Part shown: one piece after another, positions 10,501 to 25,500 of the stretch | How positions within the stretch are numbered: position 1 is the first letter of the stretch | Layout: every line of letters begins with the position of its first letter | DNA from: Phoronis australis | Lineage: Eukaryota > Phoronida > Phoronidae | Length of the DNA: 47,056 nt | Assembly: GCA_002633005.1 (NCBI GenBank) | Contig: NMRA01000273.1 | Coordinates: 518,526 to 565,581 of the forward strand | Direction: 5' to 3' | Translations under genes and position numbers: made by a program | Notes under the pieces: model-generated | What the model was told of the DNA's origin: nothing | Databases searched by the model: none | Seen by the model: the letters and a program-made list of their open reading frames with translations, nothing else

Positions 10501-13500
10501 CACTTTTGGGTCTGAAAACCAACATACTGACCTCGGTGAAAGTTAATAATTGTATAGTAATTATAAGACAATAACACATAAAGACATCTTCAACCTCAAT
10601 CCAACATAACTGTTTCTTACCTCAAAGGTCTGCCACACTTCAACACACCAACAACTTCAGCTACATCACAATAGTCCCTTCTCACACTACACTGATTCAA
10701 GACTTAAGTTCAGAGACAAGATGCATTATTCTTATCAATGCTGACAGTGAGTCAGTCAGAAAAGGATTTGAAGGTAGATCCAGAACCAACCACTGACCCT
10801 AATACCCTGGTTTCCAAACTCGGCCATTTTGTGGTGATTTTCTACCCAGCTCACCTGGGGAGAACTCAATACACTCTAGTTGCTCTATACCATCGTGGTG
10901 AGTTGAGATTGTGTCCCTTGTTGATGAATCTATAGCATGCCATCTCCCGCTCTGTGTACCAATGACAATCACACTGGCATTCGGATGGAATGAGGCACAG
11001 TGCGCCCCCTCCTGTCAAAGAAGGACAATAAAAAACCATAAGGAAGCTGAACCCACATTGGGAATATGTCAACTAAGTTGCTATCAGGGATTTTGTTTAT
11101 TTCATCAAACTGCCAGCAATCTCTGTTTCTCAATCGTATGGTCTGATGTTCAGTAATCCAGCCCAGCTTGCTAACAGCACGTCTGGCAACACAATACAAG
11201 ACCAATTTATTACTCTCCCATACCCCCATTTAGGCTGATATGAATTCTTATCAGACTGATAATAGATGATCATCGTTCACAGCATCATTCATGGAAAACC
11301 GTTGATCATTTATCATTGCTTGATCATTTATCATTGCTTGATCATTTATCATTGCTTGATCATTTATCATTGCTCAGTGATAAGAAATTACACCAATTAT
11401 CATGACTGATGATGAACCTTGGATGACAAAATATATAAACCATTGATATTAATTATTATCAGTCACAATATCATATTATATCCTACACATCAAGATCTTT
11501 GATTGTAAATTATGATCAACCTAAATTGCCAGTGTAAACATTGCTGGTTTACTGCTATGCAAAGATGTATCAGAGCTCATGTACACACAATTATTTCTGT
11601 TTGATTGATATTCATGACTAACACCCCTCAGGAGAAATAGGACCCATTCCAAGAAAACTGACTTAGCTAAGACAAATCTTAAATTTTTGTCAATTTTAAA
11701 ATAAAACTACAGTATGTTCTAAGTCCATTTCAAGAAAGTGACCTTAATATGTTTGAAAGTTTTTTTCTTAAGTTTGACTAACTTACCAGATGTGGAAGTT
11801 TTTCACGTTTGGAAGTTGAGACAAATCTTAGACTTAAGTAAAAATGAACTTAAGTCAGTTTCTTGAAATGGGCCCATGATCTCCAAATTACAGAAGATAG
11901 AGCTCAGGTCAGGGGTCAAATGGTAAAGGTCAGGTCACTTACATAATTATCAGACTTGTTTAAAAACAGTTTCATTTAAAATACTTTAAAAATTACTTCT
12001 TTAAAGGCAGTTTCATTAGTTAAGTGGTACAATAAAAGTCAAACAAGGCCTTAAAATAGCTGACTTTTAAATGCCTACTGCAGTTACAGAATGACAGACT
12101 TACGTTGACCTCGTTGAACCAAACAGCTGAGTGAGTGAGTGTGTCCCACAAGAAGACGTGCTTATCATAGCTGCATGTTATGAACTGGTGCTGGGAGGGG
12201 TGCGCAGCGATGCCCCATACTTCATCAGTGTGACCCTGTCAATACAAACACTAAATATAGACACGCTCATCATAGCTATCAATAATGAACTGGTAGTGCG
12301 AGAGGTGAGCAGTAATGTGCTACATTTGACTGGTGTGGCCTAATCTAAATCAACACAGGAATATACTCAAGGCTGGCAATGAACAGCGGTCATCATAATC
12401 ATCTAAGGCACTGTCAGAATAGTTAATGTACAGAAACTTATCACGTTAACTTATTGAAATCAATAGTAACATTTGCAACAATTGTTTTAGATTTTTAAGT
12501 CTGAGACTAGGTTTAAAAACGAAGGTACTTAACACGAAACAAAGGAATCGTGTACTTATTGAAAAACTGCTTAAAAAGCCCTTCTGAGACTATCACTAAA
12601 ACCCATTACAGAAAACACACGAGCTCATCTTACTAATAACTTAGTGTATTGTCACAGATTACGAATAACAGTTACGTTGGACCTTATCGACTTGTCGGTG
12701 TAAATAGCCGAACATCTATAAAATTAAAGATTTCAACTTGGTAAGAGTATGTATTTTTTAAAAAAGAAAGCCTGGAGAATTTGATTCTTAAGTTTTATAC
12801 CAATCTTCAATTAATTGGGTTACGAGACCACATCTTTTTAGTAAAAATTAGCAAAAAAGAACGGTATATCCACAGCAAAACAATGGTATCAATAAAATGA
12901 CCAAATTTCGTTCGACATAAGTGTACAAGATGAAATCTCAAAAAACAGTGATACAGGTTACTAAATAATCATTTCATTTTTGCCTCAAAATTTTTTGAGT
13001 TTTTTCAGGGAAATAACAAAAGTCTTGTTTTTTAATAGTTTCTAATGCAAAAAGTGGAAAATAAAAAGCACGGTATCTGAAAGTTTCACGAGAATCCGAT
13101 CAGCCATTTCTGAGATATGATGTTCCGACGTTTACGAAATTTAGGCATTTTTCGAGGGTCCAACATAATCTTAAATGACCAGCAAACTACACAGATTAAG
13201 TAACACATCATGTTACCTGGACAATAGCCGAGAACTTGAAATCCAGAGTTCCAGACAGGATGCAATTCCGTGTGGTTCCCACAACAATCATGTTCCCTTT
13301 GCCCTGACATAGGGTCCTAACAGGTCCATAAGCATCAGGCAGCTAGAAATGAAAAACTCACTTAATTCCCATGTCCTGAAACCACCTCTCCTGTTTTATG
13401 AAGGCATCGCAGGACTGACGTAGTTTCCAAAAGGTACGGCGGCTAACACATTTCGGAGCTGAGTCGGACGAGGAAACAACAATGAACCATGTCCCAGTTT

Positions 13501-16500
13501 TACAATTGAAAGAGTTTGTGTCTGCTTTACAACTCATTATGCAGCAGCAGAGCGTCACAAGGCGAGCTAACACTAATGTAAAATTATAATGATTAGCATG
13601 TAGAATGAACTGTGGGGCAAGTGTCCATAGAGGGCGCTGAGGTATGCCTTGCAACAGCTATTAGAGAAATGCCAAAAAATAGACTTGGAAAATGAAAATC
13701 AAGTTTGTGTACATTGCACTCTGTCAAAAGTATAACACAAGTTATAACTCTTCATGATGTTAATAAAACAAGCAATCCATATACTTAATGCTTAGACCAT
13801 AAAAAGGATGATGACCTCTATTAACAAATTGGTTTGAAAATTGTCCTTGGTATAGCTGTGATTGTTTTCAACCAATAACAAGAATAGGAAAATCATCCGA
13901 GATTGACTTAAGTAAGTTGGAAGGGCTGCCCATTTTTACAATGTCAAAACAGATGTTTTTTTGACAATGTTTTACTTGTCAATAGTGAGTAATCTTTTCG
14001 AGGATGAAAATGTTGGGTGGCTGAGTTATCAGACTTAAAATCTGCGTAATCTGGAGTGGTAAATTAGTAGATACATGTCAAGCACTTCAAAGTTGCAGCC
14101 AGTGCCTTGACCGTGTTCTTACGTGTATTTAATTCAGAAAAGTTGGCACTAAAACTGAACACGAGGCCTTCATTGCCCTGGTCATACTAACAGGAAACAC
14201 TTTGATGAGTGTGCTTTGTGCTCACCATTGTACTTGTGGAATATACCAAGTACAAACCTCTGCCTCTAATCCTGTCCTTTCTAATGAAGATGTCCACTGA
14301 ACGATCCTGCGGTCTTTACCACCTCCAGAGACTATAGTTCCATCTTTCAGCATACACAAGGCGAATATCCCACCTTCATGGGCTCCATACACATGCTGAG
14401 TGATTCTGTTACCTCCTGGAGAAAGAATTGAGAGCTCAGTGTTTCCATATTACCATGAAGTTTCTTTTAATCAGTGAAGTCCAGCATATTAACAATGAGT
14501 AGAACGATATCAAACCATATAAAAATTCTTAAATAATGCTGTTGACACCATGTAACAATTAATATTGAAAACTAACGAGGCAGTCTTGAGTAATCTGGGT
14601 CCATGGGCAAGAGACGGTATGTCGCCACTGTTGAAGGACACTCACATACAGTTAAGCAACTTCTCTACAGGAATATATTAACACTGGAGTGCCCAGACAG
14701 TATGTCACCAATGTTCAAGGACGCGCACAAACACGTGAACAACTTACCTCTTCCCCACAGGAATATGTTGCCATTGGAGTCCCCAGACAGCACGTCGCCA
14801 TTGTCTGTGAAAGCCACGCACAACACATACTTGGGCTTCTCGTGTTTCTAGAAGACACAGAAGCAGGAGAGGATGAAGAATGTATTCAGAGGAAATTCTC
14901 AATCAGAACCACCTGTTAGAACTTTTGTTGTAGTGTGTTAACACTCGCAGCAGTTGTTTCAAAATATTGGAAAATGGAAGACATTTGGCAAACAACACAC
15001 CTTTAATTCCTAAAATTCACCATTCAGGCAAGTCAAACCAATAACAACACAGATGATAAAACCTTATAAGGATGATGCGACTAATCAGACAAATACAGAC
15101 TAGACTGGACAGCGGAATTGTCAGAAAATTACAAAACTTCTTGTCCTACCTCATAGATTCCTTGCTTCTTAGTGAGACAGCCGTTCTCAATTGTCCAGAA
15201 TGTCATCTGGTTTTTGCCCGTAAGTATGATCTCATTTCTTTCAAGAGGATGAAAGTCAGCGACAAGAATTGTATCAGTTGAGCTCTTAAAAAAGAAAGAC
15301 ATAAGTTCAAATGATTAAACTGTTAAGTTTTATTCACCTTGAACACACAGAGACTCCTTATGTTCTGCGCTTAAATTTCAGTCAACTTCAAACCTCCAAC
15401 ATTTGCTCAAATGCCCATAACCTTCCACCTTTGCCTCGTTGACACTCAGATTTGCACCTAAGATCTGCCAACAAAAAATCCCATTTCTATATTTCTCATA
15501 GTTTGAACCTTCTCACGGCTCATACTCCCTAGTCCATCCACAGTAAGTGCTGTGCATCTTTGTTCAAGAAAACTTCAAGACTAGGCCTCCTACATCCTTT
15601 GACTACATAAACAGCCATAAATTGCTCTAACTGTGCGTCTTGTATGACGGATATCATGCCTTCTGTAACAGTTTTGTTGCATCAACTTCGAAGGCTATAA
15701 GCCCTTTTGTTATACTGTACAAGTTATAGTTTCAGTCAACTTCAAATTCCACATACAGACAGTCATACACTCCTCCTGTACCTTAGTTTCTATCACCTTA
15801 AAACCTGCCCCCCCCCTTAGTCCAGCCCACAGCCCACACAGATAGTCATGTATTCCTCTCCCACATTCCTCCTGTACCTTAGTTTCTGCCTCCTTGAACC
15901 CCCCCCCTTCCCCTTTAGCCCAGCCCACACAGACAGTCATATATTCCTCTCCCACATTCCTCCTGTACCTTAGTTTCTGCCATCTTGGAGCCCCCGTCAC
16001 CCTTTGCCCAGTCCCACACAGACAGCACGTGTTCGTTACTCTCATCAACTGCACACAGAAACTGGCCACCATCCTGAAAGTAAAATAAGTTAATTACCAA
16101 TGATATTAATATCTATTAGCCATCTCCACAGACTTAAAAACCAAATGAGGTTTTACACAGTAATGTTGAAATCTTCAATGATGTCAAGCAACAACCATTA
16201 CTCAATACCACAAAAGCCATGTCAAAATCTCATCAAATTTTAATGCCAATTAATTGACAACTCGCAGAGAATGCATAATGATCTCACTAACTCATCCGAT
16301 CAACATGGACAACTTGTTTCCAACTTAAATGTGACAAGTAGGTGAGATGACTTATTGATCCACACTCTAATGTTGGCAACCAACTGGAGTAAATCCAAGA
16401 GTTTTAGCGCACCTTATAACACACTCATTTCATTTACATTATGTTGTATAGGTAATACAGTATCACTAAAAACAAAACTCAGATACAATAAATAAGCTAA

Positions 16501-19500
16501 CAATGGCTGTACTGACAAAAACTAAAATCAAGCAGATAAAAAAAACATGTATTTATAGAGTTCCTAGTCAAGACATAAACAATTGAACAACAGAGGGCAG
16601 TACAATTAGTAGTTTTCTTTAAGTATGTATCAGCGTCAACAGACACACATGAACATTCTTTAGTTATTAAGTAAATAGCAATATACATGTAATTCCACGA
16701 AAGTTGCACTCTTTGCTGACTAGGTTTACTTACCAGTTTTGAGAATCCAACACAGGCTACGGCTCTTTCAAAGTCACCAAGGCCAATAACATGCAGAGTG
16801 TTGAGGCTAATGGAGTCCCATACACGCACGTGAGGCTGGAAGAAAGAACAGTAGACAGTGCATTAGTTTGATCAAGGGAAGGATAGAAAGGTTGTACTAG
16901 TGAAAAACAAGATGTCGATTGTAGAGGAATGGCATATTTTCATTACATGTCAAAAATGCAGGTTGGATTTCTCTTGAAGTTGTGTTGCTGAATATCAAGT
17001 GCCACGACAATAGTACTTCAAAGTATTGGATTTATTAAGTCACTTTATCAAAGAAAGATGTTCATTGAAAACAAACCTTCACTTGACAGTATCTAGGAGT
17101 TGCAGATCAGAAGTGAGAATAGAACGAGAACACATAAGTCGACATATTTCAATAAATCTGTATTACCTTCCCAGCCTTTTTCTCATGTCCAGCAACTTGT
17201 CCTGATGCAATAGTAATCTTATCAGGATGAACAGCCAAACTGAAAAAAAATCAAACGAGTCAATTCATTCAGTACAGATTGACAGTGCAGATTATTTTAC
17301 AGCATAACTTCCATCAGACAATGTTTTGAGAAACTGTCGGCATTCAAAGCAATGTTAGAGAAACTTTTGAAAAAAGGAAAAACCTCAAATTTGGCAATTA
17401 TTCTGGTTCAAAATTGGTGAAATATTACTATTACTCACCATTTCAAATAACCGTTGTGTTCCATACAATTACACAGGGTGTGCTCGAGGTTTACTCACCA
17501 TTTAACATCATCATTGTGTCCTGTATAATGACGCTGGGTGTGTTCGTCAACGCTGTACAGCACGACGACAGACGCGATGAAGTAGATGACCTCACCAGTG
17601 GGCAATAGATACAGGTTATGACGGCAGTCTCGACCACGATATCCATAGCTGGTGTAGAGTTAACGGTAAAATGCACTTGACACTATGTGCATGAACACAT
17701 CATTGCACATTGACACTATGTGTATGAACACATCAATCTCACACTTTTGCTAACAATTTCTTGTTCATACATGAACATTGGATTTTATTTCTTTCTTCGG
17801 ACTGCATGGAAAAATACGCAATTTAAACATTCTTAACAGAAATTACACAGTGCAGGTTTCCAGAGAAGAATTTGGGCTGACATTCAAAGATGTAAGAAGC
17901 TAAGATCAGACACATTCCTTGCTTTTAATACATGGTGATATCACATGAAGTTTTGTGTGATGTTGAATTTTCATGAGGTTCTCGTGTCAATGAAACACGT
18001 TCCTGGTATTAGCTGATACCAGTAGTATTGCTGAGTGCTGTTCAACAAATAGCACAAATTTATGAAAGGTTCTTGAGTGTGACTGTTGTGGGTGTTTAAA
18101 AACAAGGTTTTGAACGAATCAACAATAAATTACTAGTCAACATTTTTTTTTGTGAAATGGCAAAGGGAATAACTCGATTGAGAAGGTAAAAGGTATAACT
18201 CAGACTTGTTGAGAAAGGACACATTATGGCAATAGGATATAGGTTTCTCAACTTTCACAAATTTTCATTAGAAACACAGTCTCCTTTTCCACTGAAGTAT
18301 CTTGTACTTACTCAATAGACACCTACTAGTACATGGATTGCTGTCCCTAACCCAGAGCATGATCATGACCTAAATTCCTTTTGCACAAAGCAAAGGAATT
18401 ATCACATCAGCCATGACTTGAAGAGTATGTAACTCTTTGAAGTTTGGTCCACAAGGGGCCTGTGTAGCACTGTGGGTGATGCTGCACAATAGAGAGAGCT
18501 TAACAATATCTAAACCAGACTGATATCGGCATTTTTGAAAAACCACTCTTGTTTGTAAAATTAAATTCATACGAGACTATATCACAAATTTTTCGATAAA
18601 AAATTTCAAAGGCCAGTTTACCGTTAGTCGGTGTTAGGAATGTTGGCAATTCAATAGTCTCAAGTTGTGTTCAGAAGGAGATAAACAATTAGGAAAACAC
18701 ACATTACTAATTTCAACTACAGCTACAACATAGATACTACATCTTCACAGACTACTACATGGGATTGGACACCAGCACGCATGAACGCACACACAGCATA
18801 TGAAGGATACACCCATTCTAACTGCAGCTTCTCCGCTGGTAACTCATCCTTTTTGTTCACGTCATAGTCCTCAGCATACTTAGAGGGTGCCACAAGGTGC
18901 AGAGGTCGGCCCTTCATGTACATCTTTAAGGCGGCTTCAGCTGGATGAAACATATTGCACTATTTACAAGCAGTTGTCACGAGTGAATTTTTAACTGAAG
19001 TAGGTTTGCAAAATTCCACATCAGGACTGCGACATGCATAGCTTGGTAAAGTTGATAAACAGATTTGATCGGTCAAAAATGACACATTGAATGCATTCAT
19101 TCAAGTTCCAGAATGTAAAAAAGGTTGACCAGATGTCCCTGAGTACACACTGCTCCAGCCCAAATCCATGTGAAAACTACATGAGTGCACTCAAAGCAAG
19201 GAACACAATTTTAGTTTAACGTGATCAAAACTTCACTAAACAATTCATCCTATATGAGCAATGGCAAAGAAATCAATAAAACTCTGATATTCGAGAAGTT
19301 ACAATATCAATTTCATCCAAGTGCTACAGTCAAAATAAAAAACTTTCACAATGTCAACGTAGTGAATGTACCAAAGTTTCAATTACTCACCCATTGTCTT
19401 GAGAGACAACTACTGCTTACTGTGTGAATGCTTAAAGTGTGACAGACCCAATGAACACACAAGACTCACACAGAGAGCCTACACACCCACTGTAAACCTA

Positions 19501-22500
19501 CTCTACACTCAAGGGCACTCCTCAGAGATAAACTGGTGAGCCTGATTCTTTCATAATAGATGCATCTAAATCGCAGATTACATACAAGTAGGTCAGTCAG
19601 TCAACAACTGGTGCCCTGGAACCTGAATAATGCAGAGGGTGGGACACTCTCATCATAGCTACTATCAGCTGGTGAAAGTATGCAGACAAATTATTAATGA
19701 CCTGGTTAGTAAATGGAATTGAATTTTGAACACTCACCATCATTATATCCTGGCTCCTTGGCACTGGAATAAAACAAGGTCAGATCTTCATTACAGGAGC
19801 AAAAAGTTTAAAAACTGCTTAGTGCTGGCCAATAAAAATCATACCTATCTTCATTTAGTTTCAAATATTAATTGTAATATATTGCAAATTACAGTCTCAA
19901 CAAGGCATTGTACTGTATGTACCATGTTTGTTTACAGAACATATGACAAGGTAGTAATCAGTGACAGCAGTATAGTCCATGACAAATAACAAATTGCATT
20001 AAAAATCCATTACCAAGATTATGTGTGAAACTTTAGATCAATTAGTCCAGGAGAGCATCTGAAAAATTAGACTATTTAAAAAATGTTCTAAATGAAAACA
20101 GCACCAGCAGTTCAAGAAAATGGAATTTAAGAAATGCGTATGTTCCACAAGTCCGCATATTCCCACGACCCAGAATCACTAAAAATCAGCGTGACTGATG
20201 AAGTTGTACATATTTTTCCGTTCACGTAACTAATGGAGTAGAAGGACAAAAAAAAACTTGTGGATTTTTGTGAAACTTTGCCGAGCTATAATCAGCGCGA
20301 CAGGGATAACCAGTCACTTTCAGAGACACTGAATTAAAATAACACATCACAATGTTTTCAATAGAGGAACATAATGTTGACATACACATCTGGTTCAAGC
20401 ATTAACAAGTTTCCTCCAACTTCCACTTAACATTTACAGCAGCTGAACATTGCTAGACAATCAATTTGATTCCCCTCCACAACAGCACATTTTGACTGAC
20501 AACCGGCAGCAAATTGACAACCCACTTACAAAGCAACACAGCTCTGATATACCTGTAAACATGGTAATATAAGAATCGATGGAAAACAAGTTCAACTTCT
20601 CTCACCTGACACAAAATTTCTTTTTGTATGATTAGGTTGGTTATTGTTTATCAATGAAAAAAGGGGGATAAAATGTGAATTCATTTTGCACACCACTTCA
20701 GAGAAATTGTCAGGCTTTTAAACGTTTTGTACAGAAATGAAGTGTTCGCTACAGACTGGGTTTTAACATATCTTTGACGCAATTTAGCAAAACAAGTGTA
20801 TAATCTTAGAAGCAATTTTGATAACACGAAAGAAATAAAATTTGAAGAAATAAAAGCCATCAGCAGTTTCATTTTGTGGTCATCTTCCTGTATTTTTCAC
20901 TGTGGCACTGTACCTGATTCCACACATTTTCCAACATAATTTGTATGCAGTTCTGTGTCAGAGTAAGTATGATTTCCAGACTACTTTCGCATTTTGGAAG
21001 TTGGGTTCATGAGACCTCACTCATGTTTAAAAGTTAAAGGCAAACACTGGCTGGAAAAGAATGATTTGGTTTTACCAAAAGGTATGCCACACTTAAGCTA
21101 CATATAAAACAAAATAAAGAAAAAATGTATTTCATTATAATTTTCATTATTTGTAGTGGTAAATGTGTTTCTTAGTTAAATTTAAACATGTTTTGAGCCA
21201 ATAAAGTTAAAAAAATCATGTCTGCATTAAAACATGTGATTGAGATTCAGTTAATTTCACTTCCTTAATTCAGTTAAGTATGTTATGACCTAGATCTAGA
21301 GTTATGAGCGGTTTTGTTATACCTGTTCTTCCTTGCAAAGCTAACCGACAGTTTAACTCATTAACTGTTTGAATTTAAAAAGTGAGAAGCTAGACTAACA
21401 GCTGTTGTGAAACCTGCAACTAGCCATGTAGAGGCAGCAGTTAGTGCGGCTAAAGATAGACCACAGTGAGTCTTGGCTTAAACAACAAATTGAGACTTTT
21501 TGAAAATATTTTTTAAAAAACCAATTTTGTGCTTCTTGATAGACTTGAGGAGCACCATTTCGGCAATTACAATAGATAGGCATTTATAGACAAGTGTGAC
21601 TCTATTTGTTGTTGGAAGCAAAGACGTGGTCTGTTTAGAGGAGAGAGAGCCGCGGTGACAGTGGGCTGCCCATCCTGAGAAGATGCCTGTTGACCTAGAC
21701 AGAGAAATGATGTTAATAATTATAAGTATGAAAGTCTGTGACATTAAAGAGGTCCATGGACCAAGAGGGCAGAGTCAACCATTAAGATGTCCAACTGAAT
21801 ACCATACATCACTTTATTTTTTTCAGCAGTCTGTATTCCACCACCAAGATGAGTCGCATTCCAGGTAGAAGTCAATTATTGGGGTCTTGCATTTCGACAA
21901 CCAGTTTTTGCCACACAATAACAAGCACCAAACTGGTTCTCAAACTACAGGGACCCCTGTAAGTGACTATTGCCACATTCCAAGCATTGATGGAGTGATC
22001 ATGGTTGGACTAGACTGCCCTCTATTGTTCATTAGCCCCACCACCATTCATGCATGACCAACAGAATGATCTGAGCAACACTAGTACTACTGTAGCTGAA
22101 TGAGGCTTTGTGGCATAAATTAGAAAATAACTTTTCACAAGAACTTGAGAATCAATGAATGCCTAAGATATCACACTTAAAGTTTAACTTCCTTTGGCTT
22201 GAATTAACTGGGTATTTTAAATGTGATAACTTCAAGATGTGGTGCTCAGGACAGTGAAGGTCATGTGTTTAGAGACTTGAGCAGCGGATGTTTTTAGATT
22301 AGTAGCATCTATAGGAGACTCGTTGAAGTAGTGGCAAATGGTTACATTACACTGCCATTGAGCACAACATTGTGGTACTTCTTAATCAGGGTATGGTTAG
22401 CAAATGGCAAAGAGGTGCACTCGAATTCAAGGAATGTGGCCTTTGCAAAAAGTTGCAAATTCTTTCTCATCAAACAGAGAGAGACAGGAAATGCAGAAAA

Positions 22501-25500
22501 CCATGTGACCACTTGACACTAAGTCTCCCATTGTACAAGTAATCAGCAGAAAGAAGAGATATGAGGCTGACTGAGGGAACCAAGACCTTCTTGAGGGTGG
22601 ACGGTCAGGCCTAGTGGCTGGAGACATAGAGTGTCGACTGGGCGTGTAGCGGCCATTCTCCATCACGGTCTCCAGGTGGGAGCGGTTGGAGTAACTGGGA
22701 AGGTTGACCATTGAGGTATAGCGGGTTGGAGGGGCATTCCATGCCTTGTCCGGGTTAGACAGGCCATATATACTGTAATTTCTGCAAGCACATATTATTT
22801 GTAAACCAAACGAGAAACAAAAGGCATGCTTACACAAACAAGAGATCGTTAGCCTGAAATAGACAAATGGTGCAGTTAAACATGAATTCATGACATTTCA
22901 CCGGATATGAACGAACACATAAAAAGTGCACAATGAGACAATGAGGCCAATCTTTTGGCAAAACAACAACTAAGTGCATCTGATAATCTGAAATCAACTG
23001 TATTGACCACGCGCAGTATTTCAGTGTTTTACAGAATGCATAATGGTTTTTACTCAGTAAAACTAGAACCAATCTCCCAGGGGAATGGGGCATCTGTACC
23101 GACTGAGAAGGAACCATAATGAGGATCTAACCAGGCGCATTACTCAACTCACAACCCCACAGACACAAATCCATGCTACAACTAATAGCAGATTTTCATG
23201 TGTGGCAAAACGCTAACAGATTTTCACTGCCAAGATACACATGTTTTCTTCACATATACCTGGGGTCAACAAAGGGACCATTTTCGTCAATGATTAGTTT
23301 TTCTCACAACCTGTATCCATTTCAAAGTGGCAACTGATTTTTCACTTCTTGCAGTAAACCAATTAATGTAACAATAGCTAGAGACCACTTCCTTTGCACA
23401 TGTGTGTCCTTTGAAGTAAGTGGTCCGGTTACGAAAGTGCTAGTGAAAACGCCACCAGTTATAACATAACTCAAATTGCCAGCAAAAATGAACTTTGCAA
23501 CCATTCACATTATTGATATAGTACTTTCGCTACAAGCAAACATACCAGCCAGAATGTGAATACCATAGAGACCATTAAGTACGTACATGAAATGGTCCTT
23601 CAGAAAGAAACACATAAAAAGTATGTTAGCCTACATCTAATTACACAGAATTAACAAGCACAATAGATGGCTAACAATTTGTCATCAGAAATTATTACGT
23701 TATGTACCAAGCTATTGAGCTGTTCCAGCTTATGTTATCTGGCAACGACTAGAATATTGTAAAATGGTTGATAACCCAAAATGACAAAACATTTTATTGC
23801 AGGAAAGACCTGCAATTTAAGATATAATTGACAGTTTTATTGCGTTAAAGCTTTTTATATGAAAATTTTAAAACCTTTCAAAAAAGGTTGTAATGCAAAT
23901 GAACAACATTTACAGGAAACGCATAAGTCGAGTGGCATCATTCAGGAGAATGCCTTGTATACGAAGCAAAGTCATACTTCAAAGCATTTGAGAAAAAAGC
24001 AAACAAGGTCATCCTCAAAATATTTACGTTCCCCTTGCCCATCAACCTTGTACTGACAAGGGTTCGTAGAGCAGAAAATGTTTAGTTTTCTTTTATTAAC
24101 ATGTACACTCAATTTTGGTACAAATTCATTTTTAGTTTTTACAATTGAAAAAGCATATTCTTACGTCAGATAGGAAAAAATTAGAGCATATTTTACAATC
24201 GGTGGCATGAGAGGAAACAAATCGTAATGTATGCCTGATTACTTCATGTCATGAGTTGTATATTGTTGAGTTACAACTCTCACCATAAACATAGTTTAAG
24301 AATTGGTCAGACCGTGGCCCAGGGTCCACATCTACATTGAAGTGTGCAGGGAACCCACCATGACCCAGGTTCCAACTATCTACATAATGGAAGTTGCAGG
24401 AAACCCACCATGGCCCGGGGTCCAACTAACTTCATATGGAAGTGTGCAGAGAACCCACCATGGCCCAGGGTCTATCCACATATGGAAGTGTGTAGGGAAC
24501 CCACCATGGCCCAGGGTCCAACTAACTTCATATGGAAGTGTGCTGAGAACCCACCATTGCCCAGGGTCCAACTAACTATGGAAGTGTGCAGAGAACCCAG
24601 CAGTGACACACCAATGGCTTCAATTCCCAAATGTCCCTTATCACAACAGACTGGCCATTCAGGAGTGTAAGATATCATAACATACTGGTTACACTGTGAC
24701 ACAATCTGTTATTACAAGTTAGCAGGTTTCACTGTACTCAGGACTGATAACATCTTGTAATGTGACCCCATAGTGTGAGGGATTGGCCTCAGAGATGGAC
24801 ATGGTGAAGCAGACTTCTTTCCAGTTGGAGCAAAACTTTGAACTCTGCATGTCCAGAATGATAAGACTAATAACAAGAAATTTACCGATTCACAAAAATC
24901 AATTGTTGCAGACAAAAAGCATAACATCAAAGCCACAAAAACTGTGTACCACCTATTCCAGTCAATTGACAACTCTTGATACAAACTGCCAACTATCAAC
25001 ATTCAATACTCAAGCTGAGAAAAGTCAGACAACTGACTAAAAATTTCCAACATCTGGTGCACACGAATATAATTATGTAGAGATACAGTCAGACTACTCA
25101 CTCTCACAACATTTGAAGCACAGAATGCAGCATTTGTTGATACAGTTGGATAACTGACTGACCATTTGTTGTACATGAATATTTGGAGATAAAGTCAAGC
25201 TATTGAGTATTCCAACATTTCCTACACAAGGATATAAGTGAAGGCACACATATTCTGTTTAGCTGATGCCTCCCCCTTCCCCCTCTCCCCCGGGAGGGCA
25301 CTCCACGCTGTGTTTTAGAAGGGTGGATTCAACAAAAAGGACCACATTTTTGTATGGATCGTCCATAGCGTGGAAAGTCCATCCTATTGTAACTCTTGTG
25401 GTTATTCAACAGCTGCTTCATAAAACAGTACAAGTGAAGATGTCATGACAAATATGAGCAAATCCTTAACAAGCAAAGTTTTAAAATACAGATAACATTA

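Noticed and set aside
11302-11373. CRISPR-like array
   Set aside because: Direct 18-bp tandem copies without spacers, in a eukaryotic intron.
15710-16072. 120-codon minus-strand ORF over EML exon 10
   Set aside because: It is out of the EML frame and arises from the triplicated exon end.
19389-19440. Good donor-like sequence (AATGG|GTGAGT) on the minus strand
   Set aside because: No acceptor gives an open exon with the needed phase.
21640-21700. Possible extra EML exon near 21,680 (minus strand)
   Set aside because: A decent acceptor, but the required phase meets a stop and there is no donor; the 26-nt exon at 19738 solves the phase.
22427-22891. 154-codon minus-strand ORF taken as one gene
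   Set aside because: Only 22587-22781 is coding. Both ends run into intron through a clear acceptor and donor of EML exon 4.
24303-24702. Overlapping ORFs on both strands
   Set aside because: Produced by the 50-bp minisatellite in several frames.
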